A stretch of DNA of 64,000 bases from Weissella confusa (GTDB lineage Bacteria > Bacillota > Bacilli > Lactobacillales > Lactobacillaceae): positions 355-64,354 of the forward strand of contig JACSZT010000007.1 of the NCBI GenBank assembly GCA_014332815.1, given 5' to 3'. The translations under genes and the position numbers were made by a program. How positions within the stretch are numbered: position 1 is the first letter of the stretch; every line of letters begins with the position of its first letter. The notes beneath the pieces were generated by a model, which had not been told where the DNA came from, did not search any database, and saw only the letters and a list, made by a program, of their open reading frames with translations. Positions 47,934 through 57,363 of this stretch are shown in pieces.

Positions 47934-47961
47934 AAACGGCCCTGCTAATGCAGGACCGTTT
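47934..47961 (-). terminator. Terminator of the beta-lactamase-like gene
   Basis: AACGGCCCTGC and GCAGGACCGTT around TAAT with a T-run on the minus strand. Confidence 0.8.
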
Positions 47962-47963
47962 CG

Positions 47964-48863
47964 TTAATTATTCAAATATGCATATGTGGTTTTTGCCAAT
48001 TTTTCTACTAAGGCAATCCCCGCCTGTTCGCTGGTATTGCCACTCGTTAATACCGCAATAACGTAGTCACTGTTGTTTGATTTAACATGCCCAATCGAAT
48101 TAATAATCCAGCCATTAGAATCTTCCAGCCAACCATTCTTTAATGACACCGTTGCATCACTACCAACGCCGGCGCTTACACCCCAGTTTTGACTGGAAGC
48201 GACATTGCTCATTAAATCAGCAATATATGACTGACCTGCATCTGGCAGAACTGAGCTGTCATAAAATATGTTACGCAATAATGTCACTTGATCAGATGCC
48301 GTGGTTAAACTATATCCCCAAGCTGATTCATCCATTGCAGAATCTGCCATGCCTAACTTGTTGAACAACTTATCCGGTGCTTTATACCCGCCCTCATCTT
48401 CTAACAAAGCCGTTGTTGCATCATTATCACTATCTTCAATCATTGCCGTCGCTAACGTTTTTTCATTAATCGACATGTTCGTTTGATCGCTCGTATGTTG
48501 CGCAATCAAATTGGATAACACAGCTACCTTAACAACACTGGCAGTTTTAAACTGGCTGCGTCCAGATGTTATATAAGTGGCCGTCACGCCTGTTTTCTTA
48601 TCATAGATGGCAATTGTCGCGTCTGCATTGGTAGACTGCGTGTCAGACGCCCACTTCGCTTCTAAGTCACTTGCTTCACTTGAGGCAGTCTGCTTCACCG
48701 CCCCGATAGCAGTCGTCACACGCCGTATAACGCCACTGACGGACATCGAATGCCCATCCATTGTCATGCCAATCAATGATCCCCCCATCATGATAGCCGC
48801 CACCAAAAGCGAAACCCAAATTCTGCGTCTGCGCTGGCTTCGCCTTTTATCTGACCGATCCAT
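47964..48863 (-). CDS. Beta-lactamase-fold serine hydrolase
   Basis: A 299-aa protein with a basic N-terminus, one membrane helix (about 15-35) and an extracellular class A beta-lactamase-like domain: S109-V-V-K112, S145-D-N147 and K242-N-G, the three penicillin-binding motifs. The KNG in place of KTG is common in this group (PF13354). It could be a D,D-peptidase, an esterase or a lactamase; resistance is not implied. It is transcribed alone between terminators. Confidence 0.8.
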   Translation of the reverse strand: MDRSDKRRSQRRRRIWVSLLVAAIMMGGSLIGMTMDGHSMSVSGVIRRVTTAIGAVKQTASSEASDLEAKWASDTQSTNADATIAIYDKKTGVTATYITSGRSQFKTASVVKVAVLSNLIAQHTSDQTNMSINEKTLATAMIEDSDNDATTALLEDEGGYKAPDKLFNKLGMADSAMDESAWGYSLTTASDQVTLLRNIFYDSSVLPDAGQSYIADLMSNVASSQNWGVSAGVGSDATVSLKNGWLEDSNGWIINSIGHVKSNNSDYVIAVLTSGNTSEQAGIALVEKLAKTTYAYLNN

Positions 48864-48962
48864 AATTTTTCCTTCTCTCTATATCAAAGCTGATAAGACA
48901 AACAGCTGCTGTGATAACTGCAATTTTAAACCGTCAGACTTAATTTAAACTTTCAACAGCGC

Positions 48963-48999
48963 AAAAAAAGACGTGATACCGAAGTATCACGTCTTTTTT
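48963..48999 (-). terminator. rplL terminator
   Basis: Perfect stem AAAGACGTGATAC / GTATCACGTCTTT with a CGAA loop and T-run. Confidence 0.92.
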
Positions 49000-49013
49000 A
49001 AGAAGGGCGTTAA

Positions 49014-49379
49014 TTACTTAACAGTAACAACGGCACCAGCTTCTTCCAACTTAGCCTTCAATTCGTTAGCTTCGTCTTCTGAAACGCCTTCCTTGATAGC
49101 TGAAGGAGCGTTGTCTACCAAGTCCTTAGCTTCCTTCAAGCCCAAACCAGTTGCTTCGCGAACTGCCTTGATAACTTGAACCTTAGCTGAACCAGCTGAA
49201 GTCAACTCAACGTCAAATTCAGTCTTGGCTGCTTCGGCACCACCAGCTGCACCAGCAACTGCAACAGGGGCAGCTGCTGAAACACCAAACTCTTCTTCAA
49301 TAGCTGAAACCAAGTCAGCCAAGTCCAAAATCGTAGCTTCCTTCAATGAAGCGATGATTGAATCCTTATCAAATGCCAT
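49014..49379 (-). CDS. rplL: 50S ribosomal protein L7/L12
   Basis: A 121-aa stalk protein: N-terminal dimerisation helices ([31 protein letters not shown]), Ala/Gly hinge (about 35-52), and C-terminal factor-binding domain ([24 protein letters not shown]). It recruits elongation factors. It follows rplJ by 90 bases and is last before the terminator. Confidence 0.98.
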   Translation of the reverse strand: MAFDKDSIIASLKEATILDLADLVSAIEEEFGVSAAAPVAVAGAAGGAEAAKTEFDVELTSAGSAKVQVIKAVREATGLGLKEAKDLVDNAPSAIKEGVSEDEANELKAKLEEAGAVVTVK

Positions 49380-49469
49380 GATAATTAATCTCCTCGTTTA
49401 TTTGCCTATGCGGCGATTTTATTTGTTTGGGCAATGCCCGGGTAAACCTGCGTAATGCCAAGCGGATGC

Positions 49470-49976
49470 TTAGGCTTCAGCAGCTTCTTCCTTTGCGTCT
49501 GACACAGCCTTAACTGCGTATGCAAAGTTGCGAACAGGTGCTTGCAACGTTGACAACAACATTGACAACAAACCGTCGCGGTCTGGCAAAGCTGCGTACT
49601 TGTTGATATCTTCAACAGATGCAACTTGACCGTCAACAACACCACCCTTGATTTCCAAGGCTTCGATGTTATCAGCAAACTTCTTCAAAATGCGTGAAGG
49701 AGCGATTGCGTCCTCGTTAGAGAATGCAACGGCTGATGGTCCGACAAACAAGTCGTTCAAGTCAGTCAATTCAGCGGCTTCAGCAGCACGCGTCAAGATC
49801 TTGTTCTTGATAACCTTCAACTCAACGCCTTCTGAACGCAATTCTGAACGCAAGTTGTTGGCTTGTTCAACCGTCAACCCACGCACGTCAACAACAACTG
49901 CAGATGCGGCTGACTTAAACTTGTCAGCAACTTCTTCAACTTGTTGTGCCTTCAAAGCAATAGTTGCTTCACTCAT
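49470..49976 (-). CDS. rplJ: 50S ribosomal protein L10
   Basis: A 168-aa stalk base protein ([21 protein letters not shown]..., [19 protein letters not shown]) with a C-terminal helix for L12 dimers. The start is ATG 49976 after AGGAGGAAC; the upstream 18-codon extension runs into the leader hairpin and is rejected. It is controlled by the L10 leader at 50017-50161. Confidence 0.97.
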   Translation of the reverse strand: MSEATIALKAQQVEEVADKFKSAASAVVVDVRGLTVEQANNLRSELRSEGVELKVIKNKILTRAAEAAELTDLNDLFVGPSAVAFSNEDAIAPSRILKKFADNIEALEIKGGVVDGQVASVEDINKYAALPDRDGLLSMLLSTLQAPVRNFAYAVKAVSDAKEEAAEA

Positions 49977-50016
49977 GGTAATGTTCCTCCTGTTAAGATT
50001 TTGATTCGTACCAAAA

Positions 50017-50161
50017 GACCCCCAGCACATACTGCACCGGGGGTCAAAAGTCGCTTACGCGTTTTTCACTTCCTCGGCGGGTTATTAAGTCTTACGACAC
50101 CTGCGTCTTAGGTAGAATCGATTTATTACTCGAACTACTTTATCAGGTAGTCGAGGAAGTG
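50017..50161 (-). ncRNA. L10 leader with attenuator
   Basis: A perfect 10-bp long-range stem CACTTCCTCG (50067-50076) / CGAGGAAGTG (50152-50161) encloses the L10-(L12)4 binding region, and a GACCCCC/GGGGGTC hairpin (50017-50023/50039-50045) followed by TTTT on the minus strand forms a terminator before rplJ. The arrangement is the Firmicute L10 leader, in which excess L10 lowers rplJL expression. Confidence 0.85.
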
Positions 50162-50201
50162 TCAACATGAAAAGCTAACTTTGATCTAGAAAAGTTCTAA
50201 A

Positions 50202-50894
50202 TTACAAAGAAGCGATATCGATGTTAACAGCAGGTCCGAACGTTGAAGCGATTGATACGTGCTTTACGTATGCACCCTTAACAGCGGCAGGACGAGCCTT
50301 CAAGATAACGTCTGACAATGACTTGATGTTTCCAGCAAGCTTGTCGGCGTCAAATGATACCTTACCAACTGGTACAGCAACGTTTCCGTCACGGTCAGTA
50401 CGGTAAGTAACCTTACCTGACTTAGCGTCAGTAACGGCCTTAGCTACGTCAAACGTAACAGTTCCCGTCTTAGGGTTAGGCATCAATCCCTTAGGACCCA
50501 ATGCACGTCCAACACGACCAACTTGGGCCATCATGTCAGGCGTAGCAATGGCAACGTCAAAGTCCAACCAACCGTCAGAAATGCGTTGAACCAAGTCAGC
50601 AGCACCAACTACGTCAGCACCAGCTTCTTCAGCTTCCTTAGCCTTATCACCTTGAGCAAAGACCACAACAGTTTGGTCCTTACCAGTACCGTTAGGCAAA
50701 ACAACGGCACCACGCAATTGTTGGTCAGCTTGACGAGTATCAACGTTCAAGTTGAACGCGATTTCAACAGTTGCATCAAACTTGGCAAAGTCGATATCCT
50801 TTACCAATTGGGCAGCTTCTTCAACAGTGTACAACTTAGCACTGTCAATCTTTTCAGCGGCTGCCAAATACTTCTTACCATACTTCTTAGCCAT
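50202..50894 (-). CDS. rplA: 50S ribosomal protein L1
   Basis: A 230-aa L1 protein ([32 protein letters not shown]...; [16 protein letters not shown]). It forms the mobile stalk that releases E-site tRNA and also binds its own mRNA. The start ATG 50894 has AGGAGG upstream. It follows rplK by 95 bases in the same orientation. Confidence 0.98.
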   Translation of the reverse strand: MAKKYGKKYLAAAEKIDSAKLYTVEEAAQLVKDIDFAKFDATVEIAFNLNVDTRQADQQLRGAVVLPNGTGKDQTVVVFAQGDKAKEAEEAGADVVGAADLVQRISDGWLDFDVAIATPDMMAQVGRVGRALGPKGLMPNPKTGTVTFDVAKAVTDAKSGKVTYRTDRDGNVAVPVGKVSFDADKLAGNIKSLSDVILKARPAAVKGAYVKHVSIASTFGPAVNIDIASL

Positions 50895-50989
50895 GGTAGC
50901 TATTCCTCCTTGCAAATGCGGTCAAACGGTCATTGACCTCCCGCTTGATCATGCTTAGTTTCCTACGCGATCCGTACGGAACCCGTTAA

Positions 50990-51415
50990 TTAGCCTTCAA
51001 CAGTGAAGCCCATTGAACGAGCAGTACCTTCGATCATGCGAACAGCTGCATCAACGTCAGCCGCGTTTAGATCTTGCATCTTAGTTTCTGCAATTTCACG
51101 TACTTGTGCTGCAGTAACCGTAGCGACCTTCTTCGTGTTAGGCTCACCAGAACCCTTTTCAACACCGGCTGCCTTCTTCAACAAAACTGCTGCTGGAGGC
51201 GTCTTAGTGATGAACTCGAATGAACGATCTTCATATACAGTAATAACTACTGGGATCAACAAACCACCTTGGTCGGCAGTGCGAGCGTTAAACTCCTTTG
51301 CGAATCCCATGATGTTAACACCAGCTTGACCCAAAGCAGGTCCAACTGGAGGTGCAGGGGTAGCCTTACCGGCTGGAATCTGCAACTTAACAATGCTTGA
51401 AACTTTCTTAGCCAC
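50990..51415 (-). CDS. rplK: 50S ribosomal protein L11
   Basis: A 141-aa L11 protein ([34 protein letters not shown]...), part of the GTPase-associated centre. The start codon is GTG at 51415 with GGAGG upstream. A TATAAT on the minus strand at 51499-51504, right after the nusG terminator, is its probable -10. Confidence 0.98.
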   Translation of the reverse strand: MAKKVSSIVKLQIPAGKATPAPPVGPALGQAGVNIMGFAKEFNARTADQGGLLIPVVITVYEDRSFEFITKTPPAAVLLKKAAGVEKGSGEPNTKKVATVTAAQVREIAETKMQDLNAADVDAAVRMIEGTARSMGFTVEG

Positions 51416-51507
51416 GATTGTTTCCTCCTTCGTGTTTGTGGTGTAATGGCGCGTTTCGATTTACGCCTCCCACATACGCGTGTTGCCACACATACCAGAT
51501 TATAATA

Positions 51508-51540
51508 ACAAAACGCCTGACTTTTGACAAGTCAGGCGTT
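51508..51540 (-). terminator. nusG terminator
   Basis: AACGCCTGAC (51512-51521) pairs with GTCAGGCGTT (51531-51540), followed on the minus strand by TTGTTATTATAAT. Confidence 0.8.
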
Positions 51541-51572
51541 CACTAAATATTCTTAATTTTCGCTGTTTCCCA

Positions 51573-52127
51573 TTAAATCAATGGTTGCACATCGTTAAAT
51601 GAGATTTCAGTTGGCGTTTCACGACCCAAGAAATCAACCAAAACCGTTACTTCTTGCTTGTCGTTATCGATAGCCGTCACTTCACCTTGCATACCTGCAA
51701 ATGAACCAGCAACGATCTTAACCGTCTCGCCAACTTCAACGTTAAGCTCAGTTACCTTACGCTCAACGATGTTCATACGTTGTAGCATGTCGTCAACTTC
51801 ATCAGGCAACAATGAAACTGGCTTTGAACCACCACCGTGAGAACCCAAGAAACCAGTAACACCTGGTGTGTTACGGACAACGTACCAAGCCTCGTCGGTC
51901 ATAATCATCTCAACCAAGGCATAACCTGGGAAATCATTTTCCTTGATGATCTTCGTCTCGCCGTCCTTCTCAACTTCAACTTCTTGCTCAGGCACGATAA
52001 CGCGGAAGATGTAGTCAGTCATCCCCATCGTTTCGATACGTGATTCCAAGTTGGCCTTAACCTTGTTCTCGTAACCAGCGTATGTGTGCAAAACGTACCA
52101 TTGCTTATCGTATGACTCAACTGCCAT
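51573..52127 (-). CDS. nusG: Transcription termination/antitermination factor NusG
   Basis: A 184-aa factor: NGN domain (QWYVLHTYAGYENKVKANLESR..., FPGYALVEM, VRNTPGVTGFLG) and C-terminal KOW domain (VGETVKIVAGSFAGMQGEVTAID). It binds RNA polymerase and couples transcription to translation. It follows secE, with a weak terminator in between. Confidence 0.98.
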   Translation of the reverse strand: MAVESYDKQWYVLHTYAGYENKVKANLESRIETMGMTDYIFRVIVPEQEVEVEKDGETKIIKENDFPGYALVEMIMTDEAWYVVRNTPGVTGFLGSHGGGSKPVSLLPDEVDDMLQRMNIVERKVTELNVEVGETVKIVAGSFAGMQGEVTAIDNDKQEVTVLVDFLGRETPTEISFNDVQPLI

Positions 52128-52166
52128 GATTGCCTCCTCAGGTTATACCTGTATTTTTTGTAAATT

Positions 52167-52191
52167 AAAAACCCTCATGACTGAGGGTTTT
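52167..52191 (-). terminator. Terminator between secE and nusG
   Basis: AAACCCTC / GAGGGTTTT stem plus Ts on the minus strand; probably partial, since nusG follows. Confidence 0.55.
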
Positions 52192-52231
52192 ATTATCTGC
52201 GTTTCGATATTTTCATTATATCGCAACCGGC

Positions 52232-52402
52232 TTACTTAGACAACCAAGTAACCCCTTGCTCAAATACCCAGTCAGCGCCACCGAACAAAACGGCGAAAAA
52301 CAAACCAGTCATCAAAACAATTGACGTGTCACGGACGTTTTCACTCAAAGTAGGCCAAGTAACCTTCTTCATTTCCGCAACAACACTAGCCAAAAACTTC
52401 AT
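52232..52402 (-). CDS. secE: Preprotein translocase subunit SecE
   Basis: A 56-aa single-span protein: MKFLASVVAEMKKVTWPTLSE with the conserved KKVTWP motif, then one transmembrane helix (about 28-50). It stabilises SecY in the export channel. It lies in the standard rpmG-secE-nusG order. Confidence 0.96.
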   Translation of the reverse strand: MKFLASVVAEMKKVTWPTLSENVRDTSIVLMTGLFFAVLFGGADWVFEQGVTWLSK

Positions 52403-52445
52403 GTCATGTACTCCTGTATCCAGAACGGTTTAGCCGACCTGGTGC

Positions 52446-52595
52446 TTACATCGTCTCGCGGTGCATTGTGTGTTGTCCGCAGAACTTGCAAAACTTCATA
52501 ACTTCAAGACGCTCAAGACGATTTGGCTTCTTTGTTACCATATAGTTTCGTGATCCACAGACACTGCACGCTAAAGCGACTTTCTTTGCTGCCAT
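52446..52595 (-). CDS. rpmG: 50S ribosomal protein L33
   Basis: A 49-aa protein ([18 protein letters not shown]...[16 protein letters not shown]) with two CxxC pairs, so this is a zinc-binding (C-plus) L33. It precedes secE by 43 bases. This contrasts with the zinc-free L32 at 9828-10001. Confidence 0.96.
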   Translation of the reverse strand: MAAKKVALACSVCGSRNYMVTKKPNRLERLEVMKFCKFCGQHTMHRETM

Positions 52596-52660
52596 AATGT
52601 GTCTCCGCTCTATCTATTTTCTCATTTAATCTATTGTTAACTATACCACAATCACTAATC

Positions 52661-53239
52661 TCAGTCATCATACAACTCGACGGAAAGTTTAATCTGAATC
52701 TGGCGGCGCATCAAATACCCCCATGATTTTGATCGATGCAACATTTCCGCGCATTCCTCCACCTTGTAACCTGATAACCATAACTGCAAAAAGTGCTGTT
52801 CTTTCGGTGTTAATTTTGATGCTATTGCTTGCAACGATGCTTTAATATGCTGTGATTCTTCATAATAAAGCATCGTAGTCTCTTCTAATCGACCACCATT
52901 TGCATGCTTTTCATCTTCCAGCGCAATAGTCTCAAGTGATGAATCGACTCGATACTCAAGTCGCCACACTTGTTGCGCATGGTGACGAAGTGCCTTTTCG
53001 TAATAGGCAATCAGCGTCGGCCACGTGAAAATTCGTAACGATGCCAACGCCCGATATAAAACGTACTGCGCTTCCGAATACCAGTCGTTCGGCTTTATCT
53101 GGGTATCTTGGCGTGTATATTCGCGCCAAATCAGACCACTTAGTTGCCCACTCAACGTTTGCATGGCAATTGTGTCGCCGTCCTTCGCTGATTTCATGAT
53201 GTCTTCTATATTGTCCGGCACTCGCTTCACCATCATCAA
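52661..53239 (-). CDS. sigH: Sigma-70-family factor, SigH/ComX-like
   Basis: A 192-aa protein. The region-2-like part (EDIMKSAKDGDTIAMQTLSGQLSGLIWREY...YSEAQYVLYRALASLRIF) and a C-terminal region-4 helix-turn-helix (LTPKEQHFLQLWLSGYKVEECAEMLHRSKSWGYLMRR) fit an alternative sigma factor. The position between rlmB and rpmG-secE-nusG is where Bacillus has sigH and lactic acid bacteria have the ComX-like competence sigma. Activity in competence is inference. AAGGAGG precedes the start; the exact Met among the first three is open. Confidence 0.82.
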   Translation of the reverse strand: MMMVKRVPDNIEDIMKSAKDGDTIAMQTLSGQLSGLIWREYTRQDTQIKPNDWYSEAQYVLYRALASLRIFTWPTLIAYYEKALRHHAQQVWRLEYRVDSSLETIALEDEKHANGGRLEETTMLYYEESQHIKASLQAIASKLTPKEQHFLQLWLSGYKVEECAEMLHRSKSWGYLMRRQIQIKLSVELYDD

Positions 53240-53304
53240 GTCCTCCTTGTGGGTTACCTTATCTCATACAATGCCACAAGTTGGTTGGTATGCCATGATT
53301 ATGC

Positions 53305-53343
53305 AAAAAAGGTACTATCTCGGTTCATCGAGATAGTACCTTT
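53305..53343 (-). terminator. rlmB terminator
   Basis: Perfect 15-bp stem AAAGGTACTATCTCG / CGAGATAGTACCTTT with Ts on the minus strand. Confidence 0.92.
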
Positions 53344-53359
53344 ACACATAATCTTTATT

Positions 53360-54256
53360 TTAAAGTGGGTTGCGGCTATTAAATGCTTGATAGATGAGCA
53401 AACTAGCTGCTACGGATGCATTCAAACTTTGCACGTGTCCAACCATTGGAATCGTCAACGTCTCATCAACCGTCTTCTTCAACAATGGTGAGATGCCCTT
53501 ACCCTCATTACCGATGATAAGTGCAGTTGGTCCAGCAGCGTCCCAACGACGGTAGTCCTTACCATCCATATCCGTGCCAAAGACCCACAAACCACGTTCC
53601 TTCAATTGTTCAACCGTTTGAACCAAGTTGGTCACACGCGCAACTGGCACGTGCTCAATCGCACCAGTGGACGTCTTCGCTACAACAGAGGTCAATTGCA
53701 CAGCACGACGCTTTGGAATGATGATACCGTGTACACCGGCCGCATCAGCCGTTCGCAAGATTGAACCCAAGTTGTGGGGATCTTCAATTGAATCCAGTAC
53801 CAAGAAGAAAGGTGCTTCGTCCTTTTCAGCTGCCTTAGCAAACAAGTCGTCAATCGTTGCATATGCATATGCAGCAATTGATAACACGACACCTTGGTGG
53901 TTTTGACCGTCCGTCAATTCATCAAGCTTAGCCTTGGGCGCATCTTGGATGACCAAGCCACGCTTCTTAGCTAGCGTCATGACTTCATTTCGAATCTTGT
54001 CTGTCAAACCAGTTTGTAGCCAAACCTTGTTAATTTCCGTTTCACCCTTCAATGCTTCAACAGAAGCGTGGTGACCAAACACAAATTCAGTTTGTGCTGC
54101 AATATCCTCTTGGTCTGACTCTGGTCGTTCTGCACGCTTTGCACGTGGTTGGCGGTCACGGTCATTAAAACGGCGATCCGCCCCACGACGGTTATTATTG
54201 CGCTCCGGCTTACCGCCACGATCGCGCTTGTTTCGGTTATTACTTTGTTGTGCCAT
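53360..54256 (-). CDS. rlmB: 23S rRNA Gm2251-type 2'-O-methyltransferase
   Basis: About 298 aa. A low-complexity basic, Asn/Arg-rich N-terminus (about 1-45) precedes a SpoU substrate-binding domain (FVFGHHASVEALKG) and the SPOUT domain with DSIEDPHNLGSILRTADAAG, IIGNEGKGISPLL and IPMVGHVQSLNASVAASLL. The start is ATG 54256, which overlaps the end of mrnC. The basic tail may help RNA binding. Confidence 0.92.
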   Translation of the reverse strand: MAQQSNNRNKRDRGGKPERNNNRRGADRRFNDRDRQPRAKRAERPESDQEDIAAQTEFVFGHHASVEALKGETEINKVWLQTGLTDKIRNEVMTLAKKRGLVIQDAPKAKLDELTDGQNHQGVVLSIAAYAYATIDDLFAKAAEKDEAPFFLVLDSIEDPHNLGSILRTADAAGVHGIIIPKRRAVQLTSVVAKTSTGAIEHVPVARVTNLVQTVEQLKERGLWVFGTDMDGKDYRRWDAAGPTALIIGNEGKGISPLLKKTVDETLTIPMVGHVQSLNASVAASLLIYQAFNSRNPL

Positions 54257-54665
54257 TTGCTCTCGTTCGTCCACTTTCTACTTGTTCATAAACCCAGGCA
54301 ATAATCTCATCCAAACGGGCTTGTTGGTCGCTTGCTGCCAAGTAGCCAATTAGCGCCTCAAATCCAGTTGAAATGCGGTACGTAACCACGTCCGTATTCT
54401 TTGCCTTCGTATGTGAGTTTGCATTACGCCCACGCTTAAAGTAGGCCATCTCTTCTTCCGTCAATAGGTCATCCGTTTCCATCAACGCAAACAAAGCTGC
54501 GTGCGCCTTAGCTGACACGTAGTTCTTTGATTCACGTTGCAAACGGGCTGGCTTGGTAATCCCTTTGGCTAGCAAATGTTGACGAATGTACACTTCGTAC
54601 ACCGCATCCCCATAATAAGCCAAATCCAAGCCATTCAATTGCTCATAGTTAATCTTCTCGTTCAT
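54240..54665 (-). CDS. mrnC: Mini-ribonuclease 3
   Basis: A 141-aa RNase III catalytic domain without dsRNA-binding domain: LNGLDLAYYGDAVYEVYIR holds the signature with catalytic Asp. It matures 23S rRNA ends. It overlaps rlmB by 17 bases; cysS, its usual upstream neighbour, is missing and luxS is there instead. Confidence 0.93.
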   Translation of the reverse strand: MNEKINYEQLNGLDLAYYGDAVYEVYIRQHLLAKGITKPARLQRESKNYVSAKAHAALFALMETDDLLTEEEMAYFKRGRNANSHTKAKNTDVVTYRISTGFEALIGYLAASDQQARLDEIIAWVYEQVESGRTRANGTTK

Positions 54666-54682
54666 GCTTACTATAATAACAG

Positions 54683-54708
54683 AAAAACCAGGCCAATGAC
54701 CTGGTTTT
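54683..54708 (-). terminator. luxS terminator
   Basis: AAACCAGG / CCTGGTTTT stem, with T-run on the minus strand. Confidence 0.8.
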
Positions 54709-54713
54709 ACTTA

Positions 54714-55193
54714 TTATGCTTCTACAACATGACGAACAAATGGATCATCTGACAATCCTTGCTCCAAGATAATCGCTGCCCAAGCCTTAGCTAAGTGAAG
54801 GCTGTGGTCCTTGAAATTACCGCACTCACGAATCGTGGTTGCGGGCACATCATCCCAAGTAATCTCATCACGAATCTTGCGCAAAACGCGGGTGAATGTT
54901 TCCGCAAGTTGTGTTGGCGTATATGTTTGCCAACTGATGACATGAAAGCCGGTACGACATCCGAATGGTGAAATATCAATAATGCCATCCAACTCATCAC
55001 GAACTAGGCTCGCAAACAGGTGTTCCAATGTGTGAATACCAGCTGTTTCAATCGACGTTTCATTTGGTTGTACCAAGCGCAAATCATAATTTGCAATGGT
55101 CCCACCAGCTGGACCGGCTTGTTCTTCAATCAAGCGCACATATGGCGCTTTAACTTGTGTGTGATCGAGTGTAAAACTTTCAACTTCTGCCAT
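54714..55193 (-). CDS. luxS: S-ribosylhomocysteine lyase
   Basis: A 159-aa metalloenzyme of the activated methyl cycle that releases homocysteine and the AI-2 precursor. Metal and catalytic residues are seen in HTLEHLFA and SPFGCRTGF (catalytic Cys), plus [10 protein letters not shown]. It is last in the T-box operon with metQ and the metE-like gene, one base after metQ's stop, so homocysteine recycling is tied to methionine supply. Confidence 0.96.
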   Translation of the reverse strand: MAEVESFTLDHTQVKAPYVRLIEEQAGPAGGTIANYDLRLVQPNETSIETAGIHTLEHLFASLVRDELDGIIDISPFGCRTGFHVISWQTYTPTQLAETFTRVLRKIRDEITWDDVPATTIRECGNFKDHSLHLAKAWAAIILEQGLSDDPFVRHVVEA

Positions 55194-55194
55194 G

Positions 55195-56052
55195 TTATTT
55201 TCCCTCCAAATAAGATACAGGCTTCTTCACTTCAACCTTTGTGCCGTGGTATTGGTTCTTAATCCACTTTTGTACTGCTGGGTCGCGATATAGCGCCACC
55301 AGTTTCTTGTACGTTTTGTTGTTGGCCTGTGATTCACGCGTTGCCAAAATGTTGATGTTACCAATCGTGCCTGAATTGATTGACTCATGATAAATTGAAT
55401 CCTTCAAAACATTCAAACCACCGGCTTGTGAAACTGAATTCGAAATCAGTACTGCCGCTACTGAGTCATCTTGCTTAACTAATGACACCCCGGTTGTATC
55501 ATCAATTTCCTTGAATTTGAAATGATGTGGATTATCGGCAATATCAGCAACGCCTGACAAGGCTGAGAAGTTCGCCTTCAACTTAATCAAACCAGCGTTA
55601 GCAAGCAAGCGTAACCCACGGGCCGCGTTGGCATTATCGCGCGCAATCGCAATCGTGCTGCCATCCGGAATATCACTAACCTTGTGATAATCCTTTGAGT
55701 ACACACCCATCGGCTCAATATAAGTCGTGCCAAGTGCGGCTAACTTCTCCGTATCGGTCTGTTTATTGAACGCATGGAAATAATCATATGATTGGAAGGC
55801 ATTCACATCGACTTCACCTGAAGCCGTCGCCTTATTTAAGGTTCCCCCATCCGTGAACTCTTTCACCTTAATTTGCACATGCGCCTTTTTCGCCGCCGAT
55901 GAATCAGCAATATGACGCCAAATTTCAGCATCTCCAGTGACTGATCCAACCGTCACCTTTTTAACCGTCGCCGCCTGAATTGACGTCGTTGTCGCTAACA
56001 ACGTCCCAGTCACTACGACCCCAGCAATCACAATTCCCAATCTCTTAACCAT
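55195..56052 (-). CDS. metQ: MetQ-type methionine-binding protein without lipobox
   Basis: A 285-aa NlpA-family substrate-binding protein ([18 protein letters not shown]..., [17 protein letters not shown]-type core, [15 protein letters not shown]). The signal peptide ends SIQA-ATV with no Cys, so it would be secreted free and not lipid-anchored. metN and metP, the ATPase and permease, are not adjacent. The start is ATG 56052, after the GGGGG at the end of the upstream gene, which it overlaps. Confidence 0.85.
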   Translation of the reverse strand: MVKRLGIVIAGVVVTGTLLATTTSIQAATVKKVTVGSVTGDAEIWRHIADSSAAKKAHVQIKVKEFTDGGTLNKATASGEVDVNAFQSYDYFHAFNKQTDTEKLAALGTTYIEPMGVYSKDYHKVSDIPDGSTIAIARDNANAARGLRLLANAGLIKLKANFSALSGVADIADNPHHFKFKEIDDTTGVSLVKQDDSVAAVLISNSVSQAGGLNVLKDSIYHESINSGTIGNINILATRESQANNKTYKKLVALYRDPAVQKWIKNQYHGTKVEVKKPVSYLEGK

Positions 56053-56057
56053 TTCGC

Positions 56058-57176
56058 CTACCCCCAAACTTCATCCGCAATGTGCTTGATGAATGATAAC
56101 TTCGTCCACTCTTCTTGTTCCGTCAACGCGTTTCCCTCTTCCGTTGAGGCAAAGCCACACTGCGTCGATAGTGCTAAGTTTTCTAGTGGCACTAACTCCG
56201 CTGCCTCGGCAATGCGATTCTTAATTGCCTCGGCCGACTCAAGCTTAGGAGACTTACTTGTCACCAATCCCAACACAATCGTGACGTCTTCGCGACCTTG
56301 CCAGATTTCAGGCAACGGCTCAAAGTCACCTGAGCGGGCATCATCGTACTCCAAGAAGTAGGTGTCATAATGCAATTGGCCAAGGTACTTTGCTACCGGG
56401 GCATAACCACCTTCGAATAGATACGTTGACTTGAAGTTGCCTCGGCAAATGTGCGTTGAGATTTTAAAATCTTCTGGCAAGTGATCCAACGCCTTGTTGA
56501 TGACATAAACACTGTCCGTTGCAATCTTTTCATACTTAGCACGCTCAGCCGGATCATTCCTGAACTCGTTCAACTTGCTAATCAAGAAGGCCCAGGTCGT
56601 ATCATCTAGTTGGACGTAGCGACTGCCCAAATCATAATAGTGTTGCAACGTGTCATGGTACGCTTGCGCCAAGTCATCTAGATAGGCTTCCCAGCTGTCA
56701 TAAAACTCTAAGGCCCGGTCTGAACGACCATCGCGGAAGAGCAACGTTGGCGCTGGAATCGTTGACTTAGGTTCAGTCCCTTCTGGCGCAACTGACTTCA
56801 GGTAGGCGAAGTCTTCAAAGAATGGGTGTTCTGGGTTAAAAGCAATCTTGCCAGTCAATTGGACGTTATCCGTTCGCGTTTTTTCGCCGTGGAATTTGTA
56901 TGAATCTTCTTGTGTGTATCGGTTAACCCCGGTAAGGCCCCACAAAAAGTCGAGGTGCCACCATGAACGAGCAAACTCACCATCTGTGACATCCTTCAGT
57001 CCGACTTCATGTTGGTGAACCACCAAGTCATGAATTTCGTCATGTTGCACTTGAATAAGCGTTTCGTGGTCGATTGTCCCAGCCGCATAATCTGCGCGTG
57101 CTTGCTTCAATGCTGCTGGACGTAGATATGATCCAACCTGGTCAAAGTGATAACGTACCTTGGTTCCTACTGTCAT
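56058..57176 (-). CDS. MetE C-terminal-like methyltransferase (YxjG/YxjH type)
   Basis: A 372-aa protein corresponding to the catalytic C-terminal barrel of cobalamin-independent methionine synthase: GSYLRP start, TDGEFARSWWHLDF, zinc ligands in HICRGN and in STQCGFAS. Stand-alone members lack the folate-binding N-terminal domain and use other methyl donors. Under a Met T-box with metQ and luxS, a role in making methionine from homocysteine is likely. Confidence 0.86.
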   Translation of the reverse strand: MTVGTKVRYHFDQVGSYLRPAALKQARADYAAGTIDHETLIQVQHDEIHDLVVHQHEVGLKDVTDGEFARSWWHLDFLWGLTGVNRYTQEDSYKFHGEKTRTDNVQLTGKIAFNPEHPFFEDFAYLKSVAPEGTEPKSTIPAPTLLFRDGRSDRALEFYDSWEAYLDDLAQAYHDTLQHYYDLGSRYVQLDDTTWAFLISKLNEFRNDPAERAKYEKIATDSVYVINKALDHLPEDFKISTHICRGNFKSTYLFEGGYAPVAKYLGQLHYDTYFLEYDDARSGDFEPLPEIWQGREDVTIVLGLVTSKSPKLESAEAIKNRIAEAAELVPLENLALSTQCGFASTEEGNALTEQEEWTKLSFIKHIADEVWG

Positions 57177-57254
57177 AATTTCTAATCTCCTGTTGTTTAA
57201 GACTTAATCTGTCGTAGCTGTTATTTTGTCTGGCCCGCTGCCAGTTCCAAAAAA

Positions 57255-57326
57255 TCACATTCGACTTTGACCAAGCCCCTCACCAACAAAAAGACATCGG
57301 TGAGCGGTGACACATAGATATTGCAT
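57255..57326 (-). CDS. Possible 23-aa leader peptide
   Basis: ATG 57324-57326 follows GAGGAAGG and reads 23 codons (MQYLCVTAHRC...QSRM) to TGA at 57255. It lies between the T-box terminator and the metE-like start. A CTCACC/GGTGAG hairpin lies inside it. Coding status is uncertain. Confidence 0.25.
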   Translation of the reverse strand: MQYLCVTAHRCLFVGEGLGQSRM

Positions 57327-57363
57327 CGTTCCTTCCTCACTTTCTTCAACTATCCGTAAACAA

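Noticed and set aside
47964-48863. Calling an antibiotic-resistance beta-lactamase
   Set aside because: Only the shared fold motifs are seen; the KNG box and membrane anchor fit a cell-wall hydrolase family equally well.
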